Shown here: piece after piece, positions 6,657 through 14,442 of the stretch | How positions within the stretch are numbered: position 1 is the first letter of the stretch | Layout: the number at the start of each line of letters is the position of its first letter | Translations under genes and position numbers: made by a program | Notes under the pieces: model-generated | Seen by the model: only the letters and a program-made list of their open reading frames with translations | Database searches by the model: none | What the model was told of the DNA's origin: nothing | Source: Anaerolineaceae bacterium | GTDB lineage: Bacteria; Chloroflexota; Anaerolineae; Anaerolineales; Anaerolineaceae | Direction of reading: 5' to 3' | Assembly (NCBI GenBank): GCA_011620465.1 | Contig: WOZC01000097.1 | Span: forward strand, 1-14,771 | Length of the DNA stretch: 14,771 nt

Positions 6657-7487
6657 TCATAGGTCCAAAGGAGCCCAGGTACCGGTTAATAAGTACCTCA
6701 ACGTGCTCGTTAACAAGATCTGAATAAAACAGATATTCAAACCGATCAGCAGGGGCAGCCGCATTTGACTCCAGGTCAGCTGGCGATTGCTGCGCCTGGT
6801 AAGCATCAATGCGATCATGGTGTAAATCGAGCCGAGTAAAATAACCACGCTTAAACCAGAGAGGAGCATCGCTGGCAAGAGGATGACCGGCTGCTGGCTG
6901 TAAACTCCCACCACCATGACGCCTGCCAAAACCAATAGAAGCGGGAAGCTATACCATTTTTCAAAAAAACTTCGGTTGACCCAATCTGCCCAGGCAGTCT
7001 GGTTAAACAGCGGGCTGAGGATCGCTCCGATCCCCAAGCCAACCCCGGTTCCGGTGATCAGCCGAAAAAGATTGGAGGGTTGGTAGCCCAGCTCCAAGCC
7101 AGGGAAGAAGTGCAGGAAGGAATTTGTGCCATCTACACCAAACCAGATGAAGAGTATGCCCAAAATCACAGAAACCCAAACGGGCGGGAAGTGTCCTTTG
7201 CGTCCCTGGAAAGCCTGGTAGACAAGTGTCAGCAGCCCTCCCAGGTACATACCGGTGCAGCGAGCGCATAACGGCGATTGCAGGTCGTGGTAGAAAAAAC
7301 TGCGGGCTTCAATCTGATGGCAAACCGCGTAGCCTAACAAACGCACCTTCTCCCACCATCCTGCGGGTGTCACCCACAGCCAGGTCAACAGTAGGGCAGT
7401 CAGAAGGATCGCCAAGCCAATGATCCAGGGTCGGTCGCCTTTATCGACCCTCTCTTCACCGCCCTGGACCTGGTTTTCAGCAAGCAT
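6657..7487 (-). CDS. DUF2085-family polytopic membrane protein
   Basis: This 276-residue protein carries the DUF2085 signature C-H-Q-I-E-A-R-S-F (56-64) followed by L-C-A-R-C-T-G-M-Y-L-G (73-83). Cys56, His57, Cys74 and Cys77 form a plausible metal or redox site at the membrane surface. About seven hydrophobic helices can be counted, the first at about 21-39 before the signature. The family is common in Chloroflexota, Cyanobacteria and Gram-positive bacteria and has no known function. The ATG at 7487 follows a GGAGG site lying inside the end of the upstream gene, with only six bases between the aldo/keto reductase stop and this start, so both genes are likely translated from one message. Family assignment is confident; role is open. 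Confidence 0.87.
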   Translation of the reverse strand: MLAENQVQGGEERVDKGDRPWIIGLAILLTALLLTWLWVTPAGWWEKVRLLGYAVCHQIEARSFFYHDLQSPLCARCTGMYLGGLLTLVYQAFQGRKGHFPPVWVSVILGILFIWFGVDGTNSFLHFFPGLELGYQPSNLFRLITGTGVGLGIGAILSPLFNQTAWADWVNRSFFEKWYSFPLLLVLAGVMVVGVYSQQPVILLPAMLLSGLSVVILLGSIYTMIALMLTRRSNRQLTWSQMRLPLLIGLNICFIQILLTSTLRYLLTGTWAPLDL

Positions 7488-7493
7488 AGCAGG

Positions 7494-8639
7494 TTATCCT
7501 CCGCTCAGGTATACGTGGGCATCCTTGAGATAATTAATGATAGTCAGGTGCTGCGGGCAAAGACTTTCACATACTTCACATTCGATACAGACATCCGCTC
7601 GATTATTCTCAGCAATCTGGCTTTGGTAAGTATGCTGACCGCGATCCTGATGGTCATACATGACTGCATTATTATAGATTTCGAAGATCTGCGGGATCAA
7701 TACCTCGTTAGGACATGGGAGGCAATATTCGCAATGGGTGCAGGCAACTGGTGCCAACCCTTGCCAGGCACTGCGCGCTTCTTCAATGACGGTGGCTTCA
7801 TTTTCTGTAAGACTTCCGACGCCAGAACGGCTGGCGCTTGCCAGGTTTTGCTCCACCTGTTCAAAGGTCGACATGCCCGAAAGCACCAAGCCGACTTCAG
7901 GTTGATTCCAAAGCCACTGCAGCGCCCACTCGGCTGGTTTCCACGGTCTCTCTGTTTGGTCAAAAACAGCCTTTACAGGCGCTGGCGGGACCTCGATTGC
8001 CAGTTTTCCGCCTTTGAGCGGTTCCATGATCACCACCCCCAAGCCGCGCTCTGATGCCAGCTGCAACCCTCGCTGACCAGCCTGGTAATCCACATCCATG
8101 TAGTTGTATTGGATCTGGCAAAAATCCCAATGATCGTAACCGGTCAAAATTTTCTCAAAAACCGGGTATTCATCGTGAAAAGAGAAGCCGATATGCCGAA
8201 TTTTGCCATCAGCTATTTGTTTCTCGACCCAATCAAACACATTAAGGTTGAGGTAGTTGTCCCAGTGTTTTTGATTCAGCGCGTGCAGCAAGTAAAAATC
8301 GATATGATCGGTTTGCAGGCGTTCCAGCTGCGTAGAGAAATATTGGTCGAAATCTTCCTGTTTTTCGATCAACCAGGAAGGCATTTTAGTTGCTAAAGCA
8401 ACTTTTTCACGATAACCATCTTGAAGGGCTTTGCCAAGAAAAACTTCGCTTTGACCACCGTGATATGACCAGGCAGTATCGATGTAGTTTACGCCCTGGT
8501 CGATAGCATGCCGGACCATCCGGGCAGCCTCGGGCTCATCAATGCGGCTCTCTTCACCCGGTACTTGTGGTAATCGCATGCACCCAAACCCCAATGCGGA
8601 GGTCATAAAATCAGTTTTGCCAAAATTTCTGTATTCCAT
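7494..8639 (-). CDS. Aldo/keto reductase with C-terminal iron-sulfur domain
   Basis: This 381-residue protein belongs to the predicted oxidoreductases of the aldo/keto reductase superfamily (COG1453 type). The TIM-barrel catalytic tetrad is visible: Asp54, Tyr59, Lys85 and His119, with the usual contexts N-Y-I-D-T-A and Y-L-L-H. The C-terminal part adds two ferredoxin-like cysteine clusters, C-x2-C-x2-C-x2-C-P at 300-310 and C-x2-C-x2-C-x3-C-P at 351-362, which together can bind two 4Fe-4S clusters. The enzyme likely reduces or oxidises a carbonyl or related substrate while passing single electrons to a partner; substrate unknown. Fe-S aldo/keto reductases are frequent in anaerobes. AGGAAG lies just before the ATG. 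It is the first gene of a two-gene unit with the DUF2085 membrane protein. Confidence 0.92.
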   Translation of the reverse strand: MEYRNFGKTDFMTSALGFGCMRLPQVPGEESRIDEPEAARMVRHAIDQGVNYIDTAWSYHGGQSEVFLGKALQDGYREKVALATKMPSWLIEKQEDFDQYFSTQLERLQTDHIDFYLLHALNQKHWDNYLNLNVFDWVEKQIADGKIRHIGFSFHDEYPVFEKILTGYDHWDFCQIQYNYMDVDYQAGQRGLQLASERGLGVVIMEPLKGGKLAIEVPPAPVKAVFDQTERPWKPAEWALQWLWNQPEVGLVLSGMSTFEQVEQNLASASRSGVGSLTENEATVIEEARSAWQGLAPVACTHCEYCLPCPNEVLIPQIFEIYNNAVMYDHQDRGQHTYQSQIAENNRADVCIECEVCESLCPQHLTIINYLKDAHVYLSGG

Positions 8640-8663
8640 AGTCTTCCTGTAATTGTTTTGTCT

Positions 8664-8693
8664 ATTTTACCCTGAGCATGGTCATATTGTCCC
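8664..8693 (-). promoter_or_regulatory. Candidate promoter of the aldo/keto reductase gene
   Basis: On the minus strand, GGGACA (8688-8693) and TAAAAT (8664-8669) are separated by 18 bases, matching 4 and 5 of 6 consensus positions. They lie about 25 bases before the start codon. Prediction by eye; nothing else gene-like is seen in the 8640-8868 gap apart from the inverted repeat at 8775-8809. Confidence 0.35.
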
Positions 8694-8774
8694 GAAGTGG
8701 ACTTAATTATCAGTTCCTTTTAAAAAAATGGCTAACTTATTGGCACGCAACTGGCAAAAGATCTGCGCAGAAAT

Positions 8775-8809
8775 CAGAATCGTTATAGTATCAATACAAT
8801 AAGATTCTG
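8775..8809. repeat. Long imperfect inverted repeat in an intergenic region
   Basis: CAGAATC (8775-8781) faces GATTCTG (8803-8809), and inside it TTAT (8783-8786) faces ATAA (8799-8802) and GTAT (8788-8791) faces ATAC (8794-8797). An A-A mismatch and one extra G interrupt the stem, giving about 15 pairs. A ten-base palindrome TCTGCGCAGA lies at 8762-8771 beside it. There is no clear T run on either strand, so an intrinsic terminator is not certain. It may end the oxidoreductase transcript or serve as an operator for the aldo/keto reductase unit. Confidence 0.55.
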
Positions 8810-8868
8810 TGATTCGCGAGGTTGTTTGAACCCTGTTTGTATGGTTAGACTGGGCGCTAAACTGTTCT

Positions 8869-10110
8869 CTACAGAAGATGAGCAAGGACCTCTTCCAAAG
8901 TAGTAGATTGACTGAGCACACTGCTGAAATCGGTTTTTGCGTCGATCGCCTTTTTTACCTTGGGATCCAGACCAGTCTCGCCTAACAGGTTAGCGCCAAT
9001 CAAAACGCCATTTCTGAAGAGCAGACTGATGTAGTTATCACCCTGCATGGCTGCAATCAGCCGGTCGCCTTCCTCAACCGGGGCAAACTGACCGATGCTG
9101 AACAAGTCGATCCCCAACACCTTTAACTTGGCTGAGGGAGGATCTCCGGCAAAATCGGCAGGCTGACCTGCGGCGTGTCTTCCCGCCACTTCACCCTGCT
9201 TTTTGGCAGGCACCCATAACCCATAACTGATCCCATGATATTCGCTGACATCGCCAGCGGCATAGATATCAGGATTGGAGGTCTGCATATGTTCATTCAC
9301 CAGCACGCCCCGGTTTACTTCTACCCCTGCCATCTTAGCCAAATCAAGGTTTGGACGCACGCCAGCGCTGATCAGAACCAGTTCTGCAGGGATGCAGACT
9401 GCAGGTTCGGCTTCGGATGTCAATCCAGCGATTTCAACCCCTTCAACCTTACCCTCACCAACCAGTGCGGAGGTCTGGGCAGGCACAATGACAGAAATCC
9501 CCATTGCCTCGATTTTCCGGCGCAGCAATTCGGCAGCTTCTTGACCCAACTGGCGGGGCAAAAGCCAGTCCAATGTTTCCAAAACGGTCACTTTCGAGCC
9601 GTGTTTGGCTATCGCGCCGGCTATTTCCAATCCCAGCAACCCGCCACCAATGCAAACCACGTTGGCAGGATGGTTACATATCTGGATGATGCGCTCGGCG
9701 TCTTCCAGCGAGCGCAGGGTCATCACACCTGGCAACTCCTTTCCGCGGATAGGTGGAACAAAGGGACTGGCTCCGTTAGCCAGGATGAGTTTTTCGTAAC
9801 TGAATACGCGTCCATCATCAAGGGTGACACGCTTCAATTCCGAATCAATATTGTGTACCTGCGCACCTACAATAATGTTGATATGGTTTTCGAGGTACCA
9901 ACCCTCTTTATGTAAATCGAGTTGATCCCGGTTGATTTCACCAGCCAGGTAGCGTGAGAGGTTCATTCGAAAATAGGGCAAACTGGGCTCACCTGAAATC
10001 AGGGTGATATCTGCGGACGGGTCGACCTTGTGGATCGCTTCGGCAGCGCTGACACCGGCTATACCACCACCGACGATAAGAAAACGAGTCTTATTCAAAG
10101 ACATTGTCAT
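8869..10110 (-). CDS. FAD-dependent pyridine nucleotide oxidoreductase (rubredoxin/nitrite reductase-like)
   Basis: This 413-residue flavoprotein has the two-dinucleotide-fold plan of the NADH:rubredoxin reductase, NirB N-terminal and NADH oxidase group. The FAD fold opens with V-G-G-G-I-A-G (13-19). The NAD fold shows I-G-G-G-L-L-G (154-160) with Glu178 ending the second strand, which favours NADH over NADPH. The A-A-G-D-V segment at 284-288 binds the FAD ribityl chain. No active-site CxxxxC pair and no obvious single catalytic cysteine of the NADH peroxidase type is seen near residue 45, where P-Y-F-R-M-N replaces it, so electron transfer to a protein partner is more likely than disulfide or peroxide chemistry. 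The first ATG at 10110 follows AAGGAG and is preferred over the ATG two codons later. It lies 21 bases after the Cys-rich miniprotein gene. Confidence 0.88.
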   Translation of the reverse strand: MTMSLNKTRFLIVGGGIAGVSAAEAIHKVDPSADITLISGEPSLPYFRMNLSRYLAGEINRDQLDLHKEGWYLENHINIIVGAQVHNIDSELKRVTLDDGRVFSYEKLILANGASPFVPPIRGKELPGVMTLRSLEDAERIIQICNHPANVVCIGGGLLGLEIAGAIAKHGSKVTVLETLDWLLPRQLGQEAAELLRRKIEAMGISVIVPAQTSALVGEGKVEGVEIAGLTSEAEPAVCIPAELVLISAGVRPNLDLAKMAGVEVNRGVLVNEHMQTSNPDIYAAGDVSEYHGISYGLWVPAKKQGEVAGRHAAGQPADFAGDPPSAKLKVLGIDLFSIGQFAPVEEGDRLIAAMQGDNYISLLFRNGVLIGANLLGETGLDPKVKKAIDAKTDFSSVLSQSTTLEEVLAHLL

Positions 10111-10131
10111 AGTAATTTCTCCTTCAACAAA

Positions 10132-10314
10132 TCAAACTACTGGGACCAAAGCGGTTAGAAGTTCTCCTTCAAGATGAAGTTGATATTGAACGTTGGCGGC
10201 ACCTGCAATCGCCCAGGCAATCAGTCCACAAACAAGCAACAGTAGCAAAATGGTACTTATGATTAAGGTGCTGAAGCAGCCACATCCACAACCGAAACAA
10301 CCATGTTTTTCCAT
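10132..10314 (-). CDS. Cys-rich membrane miniprotein, not recognised
   Basis: This 60-residue protein starts M-E-K-H-G and then has Cys6, Cys9, Cys11 and Cys13 separated almost only by glycine. One hydrophobic helix follows at about 15-38, with another cysteine inside it, and then a short mixed tail. I know no family for it. A four-cysteine head next to a membrane helix could bind a metal or an Fe-S cluster, or take a lipid or thiol modification, but none of this can be shown here. The ATG at 10314 follows a strong GGAGGT six bases upstream; a start eight codons earlier has no such site. The gene is immediately upstream of the FAD oxidoreductase on the same strand, so the two are probably co-transcribed. 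Confidence 0.75.
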   Translation of the reverse strand: MEKHGCFGCGCGCFSTLIISTILLLLLVCGLIAWAIAGAANVQYQLHLEGELLTALVPVV

Positions 10315-10338
10315 AGTTTCACCTCCAGTATTGACCAT

Positions 10339-10368
10339 ATTTTACGCCGGTTTGTTATTTATAAACAA
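10339..10368 (-). promoter_or_regulatory. Weak candidate promoter for the miniprotein/flavoprotein unit
   Basis: On the minus strand a TAAAAT box (10339-10344) lies 18 bases downstream of TTGTTT (10363-10368), about 25 bases before the miniprotein ATG. The -35 match is poor. The AT-rich stretch here also separates this unit from the divergent secA promoter. Confidence 0.3.
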
Positions 10369-10390
10369 TAAAAGTGGAAGGATTAGCCTA

Positions 10391-10399
10391 TGCTATAAT
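10391..10399 (+). promoter_or_regulatory. Extended -10 promoter candidate for secA
   Basis: The sequence TGCTATAAT is a perfect extended -10 element (TGn followed by TATAAT) 51 bases before the secA ATG. No good -35 hexamer is seen at the usual distance, which extended -10 promoters can tolerate. Confidence 0.6.
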
Positions 10400-10449
10400 T
10401 TTTGTTTGCGGTTTGGTACTAATATAACCGTGACCAAAGGATGAAAAAT

Positions 10450-13400
10450 ATGTTTAAGAAATTTACCCAACTCCTAAAAGGGGATCCACATCGTAAAAAA
10501 ATTGGAGAATTGGTTGTTAGTGTTGACAAAATTAATGCCCTGGAAGAGCAGTTTGAAAAGCTGACCGATGCGCAGCTGAAAGAAAAAACCAACGAGTACC
10601 GTCAGCGTTTGAAAAAAGGCGAAACGCTGGATGACTTGCTGCCCGAAACTTTCGCCACCGTTCGGGAGGCGAGTAAGCGCGTGCTGGGTCAGCGGCATTA
10701 TGATGTCCAGTTGATCTGCGGCATTAATTTGCACCAAGGCGCCATTTCAGAACTGCGTACAGGTGAGGGCAAAACGCTCTCAGCCACGCTGCCTCTTTAC
10801 CTTAATGCCCTTGAGGGAAAAGGCACGCATTTGATCACGGTCAATGATTATCTTGCCCGGCGTGACGGACGCTGGATGGGCGCGATCTACCACTTTTTGG
10901 GTCTGAGCGTTGGCATTTTGCAGTCAATCACTGCCGTAGAGGGCAGCCCACGGGCCTTTATCTATGACCCCAACGAGCGTTCACTCAATGAAGATCAGAA
11001 CTTCTTGCGCCAGACTTCGCGTCAGCAAGCTTATCTGGCAGACATCACCTATGGAACCAACAGCGAGTTTGGCTTCGACTATCTGCGTGACAATATTGCT
11101 ATGCAGTGGAACCAACGTGTCCAACGCGGTCACAACTACGCCATCATTGACGAGGTTGATAACATTCTCATCGACGAAGCCCGTACCCCCTTGATCATCT
11201 CAGGTCCGGCTCATGAAGATTCCGAAAATTACATTCGAATGGCGCAAATAGTCAAAGCCCTCAACCCCGAAGATTACGAAATCGGCGAAAAGGAGAAAAT
11301 GATCTCTCTGACGGAAGTTGGGTTGGCGCATGTAGAAGACATGCTTGGCATGGAGCTTTCAGATCCGGAGAGACCGGAAGATGTTACCCCCGAGCAGGCA
11401 CGTTTGTTGGGCTTTTTGGAGCAGGCATTGCGTGCTGAATATCTTTTCCATCGTAATAAGGAATACATTGTGCAGGGCGGCGACGTCATCATCGTGGACG
11501 AATTTACCGGTCGTATGATGCCCGGCAGAAGATGGTCAGACGGTCTGCACCAGGCTATTGAAGCAAAAGAGGGCGTCAAGGTCCAGGCTGAAAACATTAC
11601 CCACGCTACCATCACTATCCAAAATTACTTCCGTATGTACGACAAGTTGGCTGGTATGACCGGTACTGCCCTGACTGAAAAAGAAGAGTTTTACAGGATT
11701 TACGGACTGGAGGTTTTGGCGATCCCCTCGAACCTTGAATATAAAGCCGAACGAGGCGATGCTGGCTTGAAAGCTGAAGAGACCAAAGACAAAGATGGGT
11801 ACAATTTCACCTACTACTACGAGGAAGACGACCCTTCGCAGACAGCTCTTTTTTATAAACGAAAAGACTATCCGGATGTGATCTATCGCACCACTGAAGG
11901 GAAAGTCCGCGCAATGGTCTTGGAAATCATTCGTTTCCACGTGATTGGCAGACCTCAGTTGGTGGGCACAACCTCAGTAGAAAGCTCAGAACGGCTTTCA
12001 GAAAGACTGGCTCCCGAACAAGTAAGGCGCCTGCTGCAGGTCAGTCTGATCAAAAACGCCTGGCTCAAGGCCAAAGGCGCCAAAGTGGAAGATTACCTGG
12101 ATGCGCCGGAACTGGCTGCCCTGAATGAACCGCTGGACCAATTGCGTATGGCGGAATTGCGCCGATTGGGACGGGATTATGGCTTGACCAGTTTGGATCT
12201 CACTGATGAGAGCAACCGGGAGGCGTTGCTTGATGCCCTCTTTCTCGAAGAAAAGGATTGGGCAAGATTGCAGCCGCTTTTTGACGGCGGCGTGCCTCAC
12301 CAGGTTTTGAATGCTCGCAAGCATACGGAAGAATCCCTGATCATCGCTGGCGCAGGTGCTTTTGGTGCGGTGACCATCGCGACCAACATGGCTGGTCGTG
12401 GTGTCGATATCAAGCTGGGCGGAGAGTTGAATGAAGCGCTCCTCTCAAAGGTCAACCAGGTTCTGGCAAAGTACAGCCAGGAAGATCCTTACGACATGAC
12501 TATGATTGAACGGCTTGAGGCAGTGAAAAACTTGCAGGTCGCTCTGGAGGACGAAGAAGAACAGGTTGCCCTTGATACCTTTATCAGGTACATGGAAGAT
12601 ATGGCTAAAGTGCGGGCATTAGGCGGCTTGCATGTGGTCGGTTCAGAACGGCATGAAGCCCGCCGGATCGATAACCAGTTGCGCGGTCGCGCCGGTCGCC
12701 AGGGAGACCCCGGCTCATCCCGTTTTTATCTCAGCCTGGAAGACGACCTGATGCGCATGTTTGGTGGTGAGCAGCTTGAGAATATGCTCTCCCGCTTCAA
12801 AATTGACGAGAACATGCCCATCGAAATGAACATGATCAACAAACTGGTTGAGCAGGCGCAAACCAGGGTAGAAGGGTCCAACTTTGATGTTCGCAAGCAC
12901 CTGCTGGAATACGACGATGTGCTGAACACGCAGCGTAACCGTATTTACAAGGAGCGCGACAAAATCTTCACGAAAGAAGATTTGCATGAAGATGTTTCTG
13001 AGATGCTCCAGACGGAACTGCGCAGCCGGGTTGAATCCGGCTTGGCCGACCCGGAAGGCCCCTGGAAGCTGCTGGCGTATTTGGATGAGATCCAACCCAA
13101 CATCACCACCAGTTTTGGCAATTACCCCTCCTTCACCTTCCAGGTGGTTATGGATAAACTGGCAGATGCAGACAATGTTGAATCGTTAAAAAACAGCATT
13201 CTCAAGTTGGCGAAAGGGGCAGTAGAAGTAGAAAACCAACACATCCAGTCCGGCGCTGAAGAGCTGTTTGACCACGCTGAGCAAAATCTGAAGACTCAAA
13301 TGGCAGCGGCTGAAGACACGCTGGATGCCTACCTGGAAAGCCTTGACCCTGACGAGAAACACGATTATCAAAATGAACTGAGTGCCATCCTTGGCTCTTC

Positions 13401-14430
13401 GGTAAAACTTGGGACAAAAGAAATCCAGGCGTTGCAGGAAAATCCGCGCAGCCTGAAGAAACCGTTGACGGATGTATTACACTCCAGCCTTACTCTCAAC
13501 CTCGCCCGTCGTTTGTTGATGACCCTGGAACGCCGCTTTGGCGAAAAATGGACGCTCAAGCCGGCTGATCTGGCAAACCTGCCCTTCAGCGAACTGAGAG
13601 CGCAGCTAAATGAACAAATTCAGTCCAGCCTGAACCGGCGCATCGAACGCCTTTTTGGCGAAAACCAGGAAGTAGCGCGGGATCTGGACAGCAATCAGGA
13701 TCTTTTGGAAGAGGCACTTGAGGACGATGATGCCCTCTTGAAGGTGCTGCAGCTCACGACCCAGGGAAAACATATTGGTTTTGACGAACGCACGCACAAA
13801 CGGGAGCTGCGCACCCACAGCCGTCTGAATTACATTTTCTCAATCGCAGATGAAATGGGTGGGCAGTCCAGCGAAGTACTCAACGCAAAGATTTTAGAGC
13901 ATTTACACAATGCTGAAGAAAAATTAGCGGAGATTTTTGGCGCGCATGAGTGGAATCAGCTGCAATTAAACGAACTCAAACTGAATAGTTTGCCCGAGAA
14001 AACCCGCAAAGTGCTCAACGACGAGCTTGGTGACACTGTATGGCAGCAAATCGTCGACAAATCCATTCCTGAAATTGATGATGAGCTGGTAGAACGCGTC
14101 CAAAACGTGTTGGGCAGCCAAACCCAGAACCGTATTTACCGCGATTTGTTATTACGCACCATCACCGAATCGTGGGTTGAATACCTGACAAAAATGGAAT
14201 CCCTGCGCGTCTCTATCAGCATGGAATCTTATGCCCAGCGTGACCCGCTGGTGCAATATAAACGACAGGCAAGCACCATGTTCAGCGATTTGTTCAGCGA
14301 TGTTCGCCAGGGCGTCATCAGCTACATGTTCCGCTATCGACCAGTTAAACCTGCCGAAGCAGAGAGCGATAACAATAAAAGCAGGGCAAGTATTTCCGGA
14401 TCAAAAAAGAAGAAGAGAAAACGGCATTAA
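10450..14430 (+). CDS. secA: Protein translocase ATPase SecA, enlarged form
   Basis: SecA drives export of unfolded preproteins through SecYEG. This copy has 1326 residues against about 900 in E. coli. Conserved motor motifs are intact: Walker A R-T-G-E-G-K-T (103-109), D-I-T-Y-G-T-N from residue 198, D-E-V-D (234-237) with the L-I-D-E-A-R-T-P-L-I-I-S-G stretch, the preprotein-binding V-D-E-F-T-G-R and G-R-R-W-S-D-G-L-H-Q-A-I-E-A-K-E, A-G-M-T-G-T-A, N-M-A-G-R-G (646-651), and the arginine-finger motif Q-L-R-G-R-A-G-R-Q (743-751). The scaffold segment E-Y-D-D-V starts at 820, and the late R-D-P-L-V-Q-Y-K is near the end. Extra segments sit at about 160-195, 429-473, 521-612 and within 840-1235. 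The tail is a lysine/arginine run rather than a zinc motif. I chose ATG 10450, eight bases after AAGGA; the ATG at 10441 touches that site. Confidence 0.95.
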   Translation: MFKKFTQLLKGDPHRKKIGELVVSVDKINALEEQFEKLTDAQLKEKTNEYRQRLKKGETLDDLLPETFATVREASKRVLGQRHYDVQLICGINLHQGAISELRTGEGKTLSATLPLYLNALEGKGTHLITVNDYLARRDGRWMGAIYHFLGLSVGILQSITAVEGSPRAFIYDPNERSLNEDQNFLRQTSRQQAYLADITYGTNSEFGFDYLRDNIAMQWNQRVQRGHNYAIIDEVDNILIDEARTPLIISGPAHEDSENYIRMAQIVKALNPEDYEIGEKEKMISLTEVGLAHVEDMLGMELSDPERPEDVTPEQARLLGFLEQALRAEYLFHRNKEYIVQGGDVIIVDEFTGRMMPGRRWSDGLHQAIEAKEGVKVQAENITHATITIQNYFRMYDKLAGMTGTALTEKEEFYRIYGLEVLAIPSNLEYKAERGDAGLKAEETKDKDGYNFTYYYEEDDPSQTALFYKRKDYPDVIYRTTEGKVRAMVLEIIRFHVIGRPQLVGTTSVESSERLSERLAPEQVRRLLQVSLIKNAWLKAKGAKVEDYLDAPELAALNEPLDQLRMAELRRLGRDYGLTSLDLTDESNREALLDALFLEEKDWARLQPLFDGGVPHQVLNARKHTEESLIIAGAGAFGAVTIATNMAGRGVDIKLGGELNEALLSKVNQVLAKYSQEDPYDMTMIERLEAVKNLQVALEDEEEQVALDTFIRYMEDMAKVRALGGLHVVGSERHEARRIDNQLRGRAGRQGDPGSSRFYLSLEDDLMRMFGGEQLENMLSRFKIDENMPIEMNMINKLVEQAQTRVEGSNFDVRKHLLEYDDVLNTQRNRIYKERDKIFTKEDLHEDVSEMLQTELRSRVESGLADPEGPWKLLAYLDEIQPNITTSFGNYPSFTFQVVMDKLADADNVESLKNSILKLAKGAVEVENQHIQSGAEELFDHAEQNLKTQMAAAEDTLDAYLESLDPDEKHDYQNELSAILGSSVKLGTKEIQALQENPRSLKKPLTDVLHSSLTLNLARRLLMTLERRFGEKWTLKPADLANLPFSELRAQLNEQIQSSLNRRIERLFGENQEVARDLDSNQDLLEEALEDDDALLKVLQLTTQGKHIGFDERTHKRELRTHSRLNYIFSIADEMGGQSSEVLNAKILEHLHNAEEKLAEIFGAHEWNQLQLNELKLNSLPEKTRKVLNDELGDTVWQQIVDKSIPEIDDELVERVQNVLGSQTQNRIYRDLLLRTITESWVEYLTKMESLRVSISMESYAQRDPLVQYKRQASTMFSDLFSDVRQGVISYMFRYRPVKPAEAESDNNKSRASISGSKKKKRKRH

Positions 14431-14442
14431 GAGGTTGGCGTG

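Noticed and set aside
7515..8054. 179-codon plus-strand open frame
   Set aside because: It is antisense to the aldo/keto reductase, whose catalytic and cysteine motifs are clear; no support of its own.
8703..8921. 72-codon minus-strand open frame in the gap before the flavoprotein end
   Set aside because: Its composition looks random, it overlaps the flavoprotein 3' end and covers the inverted repeat; no ribosome site was found.
9235..9915. 226-codon plus-strand open frame
   Set aside because: It is antisense to the FAD oxidoreductase and reads like a shadow, with His, Cys and Gln-rich composition and no motif.
10351..10367. TTGTT/AACAA inverted repeat in the secA upstream region
   Set aside because: Only five pairs in very AT-rich DNA with a seven-base loop; expected by chance and not given a role.
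10441..10449. ATG three codons upstream of the chosen secA start
   Set aside because: AAGG directly abuts this ATG, leaving no spacing; the ATG at 10450 has proper spacing and the usual M-F-K-K-like SecA start.
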